Shown: one piece after another, positions 1-6,028 of the stretch
Position numbering within the stretch: position 1 is the stretch's first letter
How the letters are laid out: each line of letters starts with the position of its first letter
Assembly: GCA_003661905.1 (NCBI GenBank)
Contig: QMXA01000019.1
Coordinates: 1 to 9,091, forward strand
From: Thermoprotei archaeon
Lineage (GTDB): Archaea > Thermoproteota > Thermoprotei_A > Sulfolobales > Ignisphaeraceae
DNA length: 9,091 bases
Direction of reading: 5' to 3'
The notes under the pieces: generated by a model
What the model was told of the DNA's origin: nothing
Database searches by the model: none
The model's input: only the letters and a program-made list of their open reading frames with translations
Position numbers and translations under genes: made by a program

Positions 1-128
1 AAATGAAGGCTCTCATAGCTACAAATGATAAGGAGCTACGGAGAATTCTCAGAAAAAAAGGTATACCCCATGTATATTATAGAGAAAGTGAAAAACTTTT
101 TGAAGTTTGGGGAGAAGATAATTGCTAG
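1..128 (+). CDS. C-terminal end of a PIN-domain (Fcf1/VapC-like) protein, 5' truncated
   Basis: The window opens inside this gene. The frame holding bases 3-125 reads 41 residues and ends at TAG 126-128. The visible stretch contains ATNDKELRRILRKKGIP, a pattern typical of the last part of archaeal PIN domains. The TND aspartate is one of the acidic residues that hold the metal in this nuclease fold. Archaeal genomes often have such a PIN gene between the aIF2 gamma gene and rpoE1, and rpoE1 does follow here after 72 bases. The ATG at 3 is probably an internal methionine, because a complete PIN domain needs about 120 residues. The full protein is probably a ribonuclease acting on rRNA or mRNA, but too little is present to say which kind. 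Confidence 0.72.
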   Translation, partial: MKALIATNDKELRRILRKKGIPHVYYRESEKLFEVWGEDNC

Positions 129-200
129 CTTCAAAAAATAATAAGTAGTAGTTAGAAGTATTGATGCCCTGGTTATGTAGGTAAATGATGAGGTGTTAAT

Positions 201-752
201 GTGTATAGAGTATATGTAGTGAAAGACATTGTTCGAATTCCTCCAGAAAAATTCAGAGAGCCATTGGAGAAAGCTGCCTTAGAAGTTCTTAAGCAACGAT
301 ACGAGAATTTAATAGATCCCAATCTAGGTATGATAGTCCTAGTTTATGATGTTAAAGTAAGTGAGGAAGGCTACGTAGTATTGGGTAACGGTGCTACTTA
401 CCATGAGACAGTATTTAAGATGCTGACATTCGTACCTGTTATAAATGAAGTTGTAGAAGGTCCTATAACGGGAATTAAGAGCTACGGAGCATTCATAAAT
501 CTAGGCCCTATTGATGGATTAATACATGTTAGTCAAGTAATGGATGAAAGAGTTACTTATAGTGATGTAATGCATGCACTTGTAGGCGAACAAAGTAAGC
601 GCTTCATTAAGGAAGGAGATATTGTAAGAGCGAGAATAACAAGTGTGAGTCTTTCATCACCTAGAGGTGCAAGAATAAGTCTTACAATGAGACAACCTTA
701 CTTAGGTAAGTTAGAGTGGATTGAGGAGCTTAGAAGGAGGGAGACTAAGTAA
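201..752 (+). CDS. rpoE1: DNA-directed RNA polymerase subunit Rpo7 (RpoE1, E')
   Basis: This is the archaeal counterpart of eukaryotic Rpb7. With Rpo4 it forms the stalk of RNA polymerase, which binds emerging RNA and helps initiation and processivity. The 183 residues match the usual length. Residues 1-80 form the N-terminal tip domain, with PPEKFREPL near the start. Residues about 81-165 form an S1 RNA-binding domain containing GPITGIKSYGAFINLG and DGLIHVSQV. The GTG start is supported by the SD sequence GAGGTG at 190-195, five bases upstream, and by an in-frame TGA at 186-188 that rules out a longer protein. The stop overlaps the spt4 start by one base (TAATG), so the two are probably co-translated. 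No convincing TATA box stands out in the 72 bases upstream, although an A-rich stretch at about 137-149 is possible. Confidence 0.97.
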   Translation: MYRVYVVKDIVRIPPEKFREPLEKAALEVLKQRYENLIDPNLGMIVLVYDVKVSEEGYVVLGNGATYHETVFKMLTFVPVINEVVEGPITGIKSYGAFINLGPIDGLIHVSQVMDERVTYSDVMHALVGEQSKRFIKEGDIVRARITSVSLSSPRGARISLTMRQPYLGKLEWIEELRRRETK

Positions 753-979
753 TGGTTAGGAAAGTACCAGTAGCATCTTCAAGAGCTTTTAAAGCATGTA
801 AGAATTGCAGGTACTTAGTGCCAGTACATGAGAGTAGATGCCCGAATTGTGGCTCTAGTGATTTTGTCGAGGAATGGAGCGGTATGGTAATAATACTTAG
901 CCCTGAAAGATCCAAAGTAGCAAAAGCTCTTGGAATAACAAAGCCAGGTAGATATGCTCTTCAGCTTGGCCCAACATAA
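752..979 (+). CDS. spt4: Transcription elongation factor Spt4 (RpoE2, E'')
   Basis: Spt4 pairs with Spt5, clamps onto the RNA polymerase and raises processivity. The 75-residue protein has one zinc ribbon with C16-x2-C19 and C30-x2-C33, seen as CKNC and CPNC. The second half, from FVEEWSGMVIILSPERS to about GRYALQ, is the conserved strand-rich Spt5-binding part. Many archaeal homologues are about 60-80 residues, so this one is full length. The ATG shares one base with the rpoE1 stop, and a strong SD (GGAGG, 736-740) lies inside the end of rpoE1. This order, rpoE1 then spt4, is standard in archaea. Spt5 is not in the window. Confidence 0.96.
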   Translation: MVRKVPVASSRAFKACKNCRYLVPVHESRCPNCGSSDFVEEWSGMVIILSPERSKVAKALGITKPGRYALQLGPT

Positions 980-992
980 CTAAATAACTAAA

Positions 993-1000
993 TTTATTTA
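993..1000 (+). promoter_or_regulatory. TATA-like box upstream of eS24
   Basis: TTTATTTA lies in the 62-base gap between spt4 and eS24. An archaeal TATA box sits about 25 bases before the transcript start. That would place the start near 1023 and give a leader of about 20 bases that still includes the SD GAGGT at 1030-1034. This is inference from spacing only, because A+T-rich gaps produce such strings by chance. Confidence 0.4.
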
Positions 1001-1041
1001 AGTCCCAGACACTATGATATAATCCAGCTGAGGTAATGATT

Positions 1042-1377
1042 ATGGCCCAACAAAAAACGAAAATTACAGTAGATAGTTACGAATTGAAAATAGTTAAGGA
1101 TTGGTATAACTCATTACTTAATAGAAGAGAACTTGATGTAATAATAACACACCTAGGTAGAGGAACTCCTGATAGAAATACTATTCGTAACTTTATGGCA
1201 CAACATCTCAATATAGATAAGGAAAGAATAATTATTAAAAAGATAGAATCTGAGTTTGGATGGTGCAGAACAAAAGCTCATATACACATATATGACACAG
1301 CTGATTTAGCTCAAAGAATAGAGCCTCCTCATATAATTAAAAGACATATGAGAAAGTCTGAAGAGGAGAGTAGTTGA
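1042..1377 (+). CDS. rps24e: 30S ribosomal protein eS24 (S24e)
   Basis: This is a small-subunit ribosomal protein shared by archaea and eukaryotes. Family signatures are the NSLLNRRELDV stretch, HLGRGTPDRNTIRNF, and FGWCRTKAHIHIYDT, which holds the conserved FG...T...IYD segment. The length of 111 residues is normal. I chose ATG 1042 rather than the in-frame ATG at 1036. The SD GAGGT at 1030-1034 sits seven bases before 1042 but only one base before 1036, and the resulting MAQQKTK start looks natural. The stop TGA is followed directly by GGG, so it lies inside the SD of the next gene and the pair is probably coupled. In some archaea a GTP-dependent dephospho-CoA kinase gene separates spt4 and eS24, but none is present here. 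Confidence 0.95.
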   Translation: MAQQKTKITVDSYELKIVKDWYNSLLNRRELDVIITHLGRGTPDRNTIRNFMAQHLNIDKERIIIKKIESEFGWCRTKAHIHIYDTADLAQRIEPPHIIKRHMRKSEEESS

Positions 1378-1387
1378 GGGAACCATT

Positions 1388-1564
1388 ATGGAGAAAAAGA
1401 AGAGATTTAGATCAGAGCTCTATGAGTATGACTATGAGAAAGGAACTATAAGGCTTAAGAATAAGTTATGTCCACGCTGTGGATCTGTTATGGCATTTCA
1501 TAAAGTACCCGTACCTCGTTGGCATTGTGGAAAGTGTAACTTCACAGAATTCGTAAAGAAGTAG
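1388..1564 (+). CDS. rps27ae: 30S ribosomal protein S27ae (eS31), 58 residues
   Basis: This short gene encodes a C4 zinc-ribbon protein of the small subunit, the archaeal counterpart of the ribosomal part of eukaryotic ubiquitin-S27a. It starts MEKKKRFRSELYEY, followed by KLCPRCGS and WHCGKCNFTEF. The zinc ligands are C28-x2-C31 and C47-x2-C50. The usual archaeal length is about 50-65 residues with no ubiquitin part, as here. The SD GAGGG (1376-1380) lies seven bases before the ATG and includes part of the eS24 stop codon. The order eS24 then S27ae is widely conserved. It ends at TAG 1562-1564, eight bases before kae1. It is easily missed because it is under 60 codons. Confidence 0.95.
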   Translation: MEKKKRFRSELYEYDYEKGTIRLKNKLCPRCGSVMAFHKVPVPRWHCGKCNFTEFVKK

Positions 1565-1571
1565 TTATGGA

Positions 1572-2576
1572 ATGAATAGAATGATAGTGTTAGGAATAGA
1601 GTCAACAGCACACACATTTGGGGTAGGTATTGTTAAAGATGAAAAGCCATATATATTAGCTGATGCACGTGCTGAATACGTTCCTCGAGAAGGTATACAC
1701 CCGAGAGAAGCTGCTAGGTTCTTTGCTGAACATGCAGCATCAGTCATTAATAAGGCTCTTAAACAAGCTAATGTGGATTTTAAGGATATAGATGGTATAG
1801 CTATTGCTCTAGGTCCAGGTATGGGTCCTTGTCTCCGTATAGGTGCTACAATTGCTAGATTCTTAGCTAGTTACTATGATAAAAAATTAATACCTGTAAA
1901 CCATGCTGTTGCGCATGTGGAAATAGGATTACTAGTTACAAAGGCTACAGATCCAGTTGTTGTGTACTTATCAGGAGGAAATACAGCAATAGTAGCCTAT
2001 GTAGATGGTAGGTACAGAGTATTTGGTGAAACGCTAGATATAGCTCTAGGAAATTTACTAGATACCTTTGCTAGAGAAGTAGGGTTAGCACCACCATATA
2101 TTGTAGGATCTCTTCATGTAGTTGATAAATGTGCCGAAGATGGAAAGAAGTTCATAAATCTACCATATGTTGTTAAAGGACAAGATGTATCATTCTCTGG
2201 TCTCCTTACAGCAGCTTTAAGAGCCGTAAGGAAAGGAACTAAGTTAAATGATGTATGTTTAACTCTTAGGGAAATAGCGTATACAATGGTGGTTGAAGTA
2301 GCTGAAAGAGCACTTGCACATACAGGTAAAAATGAAGTAATGTTAGTTGGTGGTGTAGCTGCAAGTCCTATATTGAGAGAGAAATTTGAAAAAATGGTTA
2401 GATATCACAATGCAAAGCTATACGTAGTGCCTCCTAAATTTGCTGTGGATAATGGTGTTATGATAGCTTGGACGGGGTTATTAGGGCTTAAGCATGGAGT
2501 GTCAGTAAATATTGAGAATTCTATAATAAGACAGAGATGGAGAATTGATGAGGTTGATATTACTTGGAGAGCTTAA
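1572..2576 (+). CDS. kae1: KEOPS catalytic subunit Kae1 (tRNA t6A37 threonylcarbamoyltransferase)
   Basis: Kae1 transfers the threonylcarbamoyl group from TC-AMP to A37 of ANN-decoding tRNAs, within the KEOPS complex in the cytoplasm. The protein is an ASKHA-fold ATPase of 334 residues, the normal length. It starts with VLGIESTAHTFGVGI. The metal ligands are visible as H111 and H115 (NHAVAH) and D293 (AVDNGV). Nucleotide-site motifs include YLSGGN (132-137), LGNLLDTFARE and GGVAASP (260-266). It is not fused to Bud32, unlike many euryarchaeal versions, but the probable bud32 start lies inside its last codons. ATG 1572 and in-frame ATG 1581 are both possible starts, neither has a strong SD, and the difference is three residues. 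The segment HPREAARFFAEHA has FF where many homologues have HH; this is outside the metal site. Confidence 0.96.
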   Translation: MNRMIVLGIESTAHTFGVGIVKDEKPYILADARAEYVPREGIHPREAARFFAEHAASVINKALKQANVDFKDIDGIAIALGPGMGPCLRIGATIARFLASYYDKKLIPVNHAVAHVEIGLLVTKATDPVVVYLSGGNTAIVAYVDGRYRVFGETLDIALGNLLDTFAREVGLAPPYIVGSLHVVDKCAEDGKKFINLPYVVKGQDVSFSGLLTAALRAVRKGTKLNDVCLTLREIAYTMVVEVAERALAHTGKNEVMLVGGVAASPILREKFEKMVRYHNAKLYVVPPKFAVDNGVMIAWTGLLGLKHGVSVNIENSIIRQRWRIDEVDITWRA

Positions 2577-3289
2577 AATACTTATTAGAGTTAAATATGG
2601 TAGTTATCGAGAATGGAAAGATTAAACAAGAAGTATTGAGAGTTGATAAAGAAATTGCCAGAGGAGCCGAGGCATATATATACAAGGGATCATTCTTGGG
2701 AATTCCATGTATTATTAAATTAAGGACTCAAAAATCATATAGACACCCAGTCCTTGACTCAAAAATTATTAGAGATAGAACAATTAGAGAAGCTAAGATA
2801 ATCATAAGTGCACGAAGAATAGGCATTAAAGCACCTGCAGTACTTTTCGTAGATCCTGATCTAGGAGTATTAGTACTCGAATACATTAAAGGAAGACTAT
2901 TAAAAGATCTATTGAAGAATTTGGACGATGAAGAGGCATGTAAAATAGCGTCAACTGCAGGATCTTATGCAGCTTTACTTCATACCAATGGTATTGTTCA
3001 CGGAGACCTAACTACATCAAACATGATATATACAGATCATGGCTTATTCTTAGTAGATTTTGGATTATCTGATTACTCAAATGATTTAGAGGATTTGGGA
3101 GTAGATGTTCATTTATTCCTGAGATCATTAGAGAGTACCTTGTGGAGACGAGCCTCTATGCTATATGAATGCTTTTTGAAAGGATACCAGGAAATTATAG
3201 GTAAAGACCAGGCATTTAAGGTAAAAGAAAAAGTTCGAGAAATAAGACTTCGCGGACGTTATATTGCTGAACGTAGGATGAGATCTTGA
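2564..3289 (+). CDS. bud32: KEOPS subunit Bud32 (atypical small kinase/ATPase)
   Basis: Bud32 (PRPK) is the small RIO-like kinase-fold subunit that binds Kae1 and whose ATPase activity supports t6A synthesis. With the TTG start the protein has 241 residues. A glycine-poor nucleotide loop, RGAEAYIYKG, lies at 33-42. The ATP-contact lysine is K52 (IIKLR), the catalytic loop is HGDLTTSN (146-153), and the metal-binding DFG is at 165-167. The C-terminus is basic (RGRYIAERRMR), as usual in the family. The start is uncertain. TTG 2564 overlaps kae1 by 13 bases and has an SD-like GAGGTTGAT at 2550-2558. ATG 2597 would remove 11 residues and lacks a clear SD, but would give a length nearer the family norm. 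The gene overlaps the next by four bases (TTGA). Confidence 0.94.
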   Translation: MESLKYLLELNMVVIENGKIKQEVLRVDKEIARGAEAYIYKGSFLGIPCIIKLRTQKSYRHPVLDSKIIRDRTIREAKIIISARRIGIKAPAVLFVDPDLGVLVLEYIKGRLLKDLLKNLDDEEACKIASTAGSYAALLHTNGIVHGDLTTSNMIYTDHGLFLVDFGLSDYSNDLEDLGVDVHLFLRSLESTLWRRASMLYECFLKGYQEIIGKDQAFKVKEKVREIRLRGRYIAERRMRS

Positions 3290-3906
3290 TAAGATTACTA
3301 TTTATAACCAAGAATAGACATAAGGTTATTGAGGCACAAATTTCAATAGAGCAAGTAGGCCTCGGTAAATTCATAAATTTAGAACTTCTAGAGATTCCTA
3401 AGTTAGAGATTCAAAGTGATGATCTAAAGGAAATAGCTATTTTTGCAGCTAGAAATGTCTATAAAAGACTTGAAGAGAGAAAGGCAATAGTGGTTGAAGA
3501 TGCAGGTCTTTTTATAGAAAGTCTAAATGGGTTTCCAGGACCTTATAGCAATTATGTATATAGGACCATAGGTATTAAAGGCATTTTGAAACTATTGAAA
3601 GGAATTGATAATAGGCGAGCAGAATTTGTGTCAGTAATTGTAGTTATACATCCAGAGTTTGGAGAGATGGTCTTCGAGGGGAAAGCACAAGGCTACATAG
3701 CTTATGAAGCCAAAGGTGATAAAGGCTTTGGATTTGATCCAATATTCATTCCAAAGGGACATAGTAAGACGTTTGCTGAAATGAATATAGAGGAGAAATG
3801 CAGATATAGCCATAGAGGAGCTGCATTTAGAGCTCTAGCTAGATGGTTTGCATCAAAACTTAAAGACTTACAGCCCTTAGACAAGGTTAGTCGAGACAGG
3901 GAGTGA
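3286..3906 (+). CDS. XTP/dITP pyrophosphatase (HAM1/RdgB family)
   Basis: This enzyme hydrolyses XTP, ITP and dITP to the monophosphate and pyrophosphate, keeping deaminated purines out of DNA and RNA. Family motifs appear in order: T8-x-N10-x2-K13 near the N-terminus, VEDAGL (70-75) with the likely catalytic D72, FPGPYS (83-88), GFGFDP (147-152) and SHRG (175-178). The 206 residues are slightly longer than typical members of about 185-195, because of a polar tail ending DRE. The start is TTG, sharing four bases with the bud32 stop, which suggests re-initiation by ribosomes finishing bud32. An SD-like AGGATGAG lies just upstream. A HAM1-type gene next to kae1-bud32 is, as far as I recall, a recurrent archaeal arrangement; the functional link is unclear. 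Its stop codon lies within the uS15 SD. Confidence 0.94.
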   Translation: MIRLLFITKNRHKVIEAQISIEQVGLGKFINLELLEIPKLEIQSDDLKEIAIFAARNVYKRLEERKAIVVEDAGLFIESLNGFPGPYSNYVYRTIGIKGILKLLKGIDNRRAEFVSVIVVIHPEFGEMVFEGKAQGYIAYEAKGDKGFGFDPIFIPKGHSKTFAEMNIEEKCRYSHRGAAFRALARWFASKLKDLQPLDKVSRDRE

Positions 3907-3910
3907 AATC

Positions 3911-4411
3911 ATGAAACGTGGAAAGAAAAAAGGCCAGTCACACTCAACAAGGCCCGTAAGAGCTGGACCTCCAAAGTGGGTTAAGCTTACACCAGAGGAG
4001 ATAGAAGCATTGATAATAGAACTTGCAAAAATGGGTTATACACCATCAATGATAGGTATAATATTAAGAGATCAATATGGTATTCCACTTGTTAAGTCAG
4101 TATTGGGAGCTAAATTATGTAAAGTCTTGGAAAAGCATGGCTTACTACCACCCATACCTGAAGATTTATTAGCCTTAATGAGACGAGCAGTAAACTTACG
4201 ACGCCATCTAGAGGAACATCCAAAGGATTATCATAGTAAGAAAGGATTAATAGAAATAGAATCTAAGATAAGAAGGCTCGTAAAATATTACAAGCGTGTA
4301 GGAAAATTACCACAAGATTGGGAGTATGATCCAGAGAGAGCAAAGGTTCTTATAAGCTCACTTATGATGGGGCCTTTAGTAACTGGAGAGGAACAGAGAT
4401 CTACTTCATAG
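3911..4411 (+). CDS. rps15: 30S ribosomal protein uS15
   Basis: This small-subunit protein binds 16S rRNA early in assembly. The archaeal/eukaryotic-type N-terminal region (residues about 1-60) starts with a basic tail, KRGKKKGQSHSTRP, then PPKWVKLTPEEIEALI and GYTPSMIGIILRDQYGIP. The S15 three-helix part follows at about 75-150, with LRRHLEEHPKDYHSKKGL, KIRRLVKYYKR and LPQDWEYDPERAK. At 166 residues it is about 15 longer than typical archaeal S15. The extra part is a weakly conserved-looking tail beginning LMMGPLVTG. The ATG has an excellent SD, GGGAGTGA at 3899-3906, which includes the TGA stop of the pyrophosphatase gene, so it is probably translated from the same message. Confidence 0.95.
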   Translation: MKRGKKKGQSHSTRPVRAGPPKWVKLTPEEIEALIIELAKMGYTPSMIGIILRDQYGIPLVKSVLGAKLCKVLEKHGLLPPIPEDLLALMRRAVNLRRHLEEHPKDYHSKKGLIEIESKIRRLVKYYKRVGKLPQDWEYDPERAKVLISSLMMGPLVTGEEQRSTS

Positions 4412-4438
4412 AAATAATGATCTGAGGATTTAGTAGAG

Positions 4439-4444
4439 TTTTTT
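4439..4444 (+). terminator. Candidate oligo-T terminator after uS15
   Basis: Six T residues occur 27 bases after the uS15 stop. Archaeal RNA polymerase can terminate at short oligo-T runs without a hairpin, and I see no stem-loop here. The run is only six long and lies just before a TATA-like box, so it fits a transcript boundary but is weak on its own. Confidence 0.35.
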
Positions 4445-4449
4445 AGGAG

Positions 4450-4457
4450 TTTATAGC
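4450..4457 (+). promoter_or_regulatory. TATA-like box for a leaderless transcript of the DHH gene
   Basis: TTTATAGC is centred about 27 bases before ATG 4481, the distance at which archaeal transcription would begin at the start codon itself. The gene has no SD before its ATG, which fits a leaderless message. The 69-base gap here is one of the longest in the window, and a T6 run precedes the box. This is inferred from position and sequence only. Confidence 0.5.
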
Positions 4458-4480
4458 TTTTAGCACATGGCACTGGTATT

Positions 4481-5704
4481 ATGAGTTCCGTTATTGATTA
4501 TATAACTAACATAGTAAGTAATTTAGCTTCTATACGTACTGCATATATAATCCATGCCTTCGACGTAGATTCTACAATAGCGGCCTCTCTCTTAGCCAGA
4601 GTTCTCATAAGTCAGGGAATAGAAATTAACTTAGCACCTCCAATGGAAACTATCCCTAATAATGTTAGAGAACCCATAGTGCTAATAGGGCTCAATCCTA
4701 CAAAGAACCTAAAAGCTAAGAGAGCCTTCGCAATCACATTTTCCAAAGAACAGAAAATTCAAGTTATGGGGAATATCGTTATAATACCATCTAGTGAATC
4801 CTCTCTATCAATACTTATAGCTCAAGCACTTGAGGAGCTATATATAGTTCCTACTGAGTGTAAATTACTAGCTCTAGCAGCAGCTTTAGAGAGATCCGAA
4901 GGTTCTATTTTCAATAAGAGATTTACAAAACTCGAACAGAGGATGATTGAAAAATTAGCTACAGATGAAATTATTAGTAAAGTAAGGACTCTTAAACTAT
5001 TCAAGTATCCCCTCTCAACTCTAAACGAAGCTATGTATGTAACAATAGATCCATTTATACCAGGTATTACCGGTAATGATGAAGGAATCTCAGAGCTTCT
5101 AAGAAACTTAGGCATAGGTGTGAAAGTAACGAATTCAGATATTGATAAGCTAGCCCAGGAGTTTGCGTCTAGAATATCTAAATCCCTTAGAAAACTAGGT
5201 GTTTCTAAAGAGGAATTCATAACTGAGAAAATAATGATAAATAAATCCAACGTTATTAAGGACATCTACGAGACATACTATTCCCTCAGCTATGGTATAG
5301 ATAGATATGGGCCAAAAACCATTATACCGGTAGCTCTCTCAAGAATTGTACTAGCTTCCTTAATAGCTTCATATAGAGAGAAATTCAGGGAAGTAGTTGA
5401 CTACATAAATGTTGTTATTGAAGGCTTAGTTGATATAGAGAGGCATAACATACAGGGTGAAGCAATAACCGTGTTGAGCTATGCAGATGTAGAAGAACCA
5501 CCACCAGCAGCTATATTAGCTAGAGTACTGCGATCCATAAGTTTCATTAAGAAGGAAAAGATAGCAATTAATTGGAAAGGAAGGTACTGTATTTCAGTAC
5601 AACAAATAGTTAATATGTATCCATTACAATTTGAAAACATAGAATTAAGAAAAGGCTTAGTGCTATCTCCAGCACTTGCATCTCTAGTTAAGTTAATGAG
5701 GTGA
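4481..5704 (+). CDS. Degenerate DHH-family protein, candidate archaeal Cdc45/RecJdbh
   Basis: The 407-residue protein has the opening of a DHH/RecJ phosphoesterase: a predicted strand then AFDVDSTIAASLLARVL at 26-42, which matches RecJ motif I (HxDxDGxxA). D28 and D30 remain, but the histidine is A26 and the glycine is S31. The next expected motif, an aspartate after a hydrophobic strand, reads VLIGLNPT, and the expected DHH reads AITFSKE. The nuclease centre therefore looks lost. In crenarchaea a RecJ-like protein without catalytic residues (RecJdbh in Sulfolobus) binds GINS and MCM as the Cdc45 counterpart of the replicative helicase, which is the most likely role here. I recall RecJ-like genes near uS15 and eS1 in other archaea, which agrees with this context. 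The alternative is another inactive DHH protein. It lacks an SD, and its stop overlaps the SD upstream of pcc1. Confidence 0.72.
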   Translation: MSSVIDYITNIVSNLASIRTAYIIHAFDVDSTIAASLLARVLISQGIEINLAPPMETIPNNVREPIVLIGLNPTKNLKAKRAFAITFSKEQKIQVMGNIVIIPSSESSLSILIAQALEELYIVPTECKLLALAAALERSEGSIFNKRFTKLEQRMIEKLATDEIISKVRTLKLFKYPLSTLNEAMYVTIDPFIPGITGNDEGISELLRNLGIGVKVTNSDIDKLAQEFASRISKSLRKLGVSKEEFITEKIMINKSNVIKDIYETYYSLSYGIDRYGPKTIIPVALSRIVLASLIASYREKFREVVDYINVVIEGLVDIERHNIQGEAITVLSYADVEEPPPAAILARVLRSISFIKKEKIAINWKGRYCISVQQIVNMYPLQFENIELRKGLVLSPALASLVKLMR

Positions 5705-5705
5705 T
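5698..5705 (+). promoter_or_regulatory. Perfect Shine-Dalgarno sequence upstream of pcc1
   Basis: GAGGTGAT is fully complementary to the archaeal 16S rRNA 3' end and spans the TGA stop of the DHH gene. Its 3' edge lies 20 bases before the annotated pcc1 ATG (5726), which is too far for normal initiation. At the usual five-base spacing the in-frame codon is ATA 5711, so it bears on the choice of pcc1 start. Confidence 0.6.
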
Positions 5706-5725
5706 AGACTATAGTATATCAAGAA

Positions 5726-5980
5726 ATGGAAGCAAGAATTAGAATCCCTATAGCTGATGAAAAGTTTCTGAAGTCGGTTATTAAAGCTCTAGAACCTGAT
5801 AATAAATCAGTACCTGAAGGAATAATTATAGATATTCAAATAGAGCCTAGACACTTGAGTATAGTAGTTAAAGCCATTAAATCAATAGAAATTCTTACAT
5901 TCAGAAATACTATTGATGATTTGTTAGAGCATTTAGCAACAATATTTAGGGTCTTTAATACATTAACTAGAAAGAGATAA
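5726..5980 (+). CDS. pcc1: KEOPS dimerisation subunit Pcc1
   Basis: Pcc1 is the small alpha/beta subunit that dimerises, binds Kae1 and contributes to tRNA binding in KEOPS. The 84-residue sequence has the family pattern: an N-terminal strand ARIRIPI, a helix leading to ALEPDN (21-26), two strands IIIDIQIE and LSIVVKA, then RNTIDDLLEHL at the start of the final long helix. The length is typical. The position between the DHH gene and eS1 differs from that of kae1-bud32, about 2.4 kb away. ATG 5726 is the only conventional start nearby, but it lacks a well-placed SD. In-frame ATA 5711 sits five bases after a perfect SD and would add five residues (M/I-VYQE). The frame is closed by TAG 5705-5707. 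Confidence 0.9.
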   Translation: MEARIRIPIADEKFLKSVIKALEPDNKSVPEGIIIDIQIEPRHLSIVVKAIKSIEILTFRNTIDDLLEHLATIFRVFNTLTRKR

Positions 5981-5981
5981 A

Positions 5982-5990
5982 ACTATATTA
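5982..5990 (+). promoter_or_regulatory. TATA-like box upstream of eS1
   Basis: ACTATATTA follows the pcc1 stop by one base. A transcript starting about 25 bases downstream, near 6010, would have a leader of roughly 20 bases holding the weak SD AGGT at 6017-6020. This would give eS1 its own promoter, separate from the pcc1 message. It is a position-based guess. Confidence 0.38.
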
Positions 5991-6028
5991 CTGCCGTCTG
6001 TGACAATACTTCGCATAGGTAATGCAAA

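Noticed and set aside
185..191. ATGATGA resembling box C of a C/D guide RNA
   Set aside because: No box D (CTGA) or matching D'/C' pair lies at suitable spacing, and the site overlaps the rpoE1 SD region.
1565..1747. 60-codon minus-strand frame over the start of kae1
   Set aside because: It is antisense to conserved Kae1 sequence, with no motif and no initiation signal.
3631..3884. Two overlapping minus-strand frames of 60 codons
   Set aside because: Both are inside the pyrophosphatase gene over its conserved GFGFDP region and have no independent support.
4288..4473. 61-codon minus-strand frame over the end of uS15 and the following gap
   Set aside because: Most of it is antisense to uS15; the part in the gap has no recognisable content.
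4822..5265. 147-codon open frame on the minus strand
   Set aside because: It lies wholly inside the DHH gene, its translation is low-complexity and serine/leucine-rich with no recognisable domain, and no SD or promoter supports it. It is a shadow of the + strand gene.
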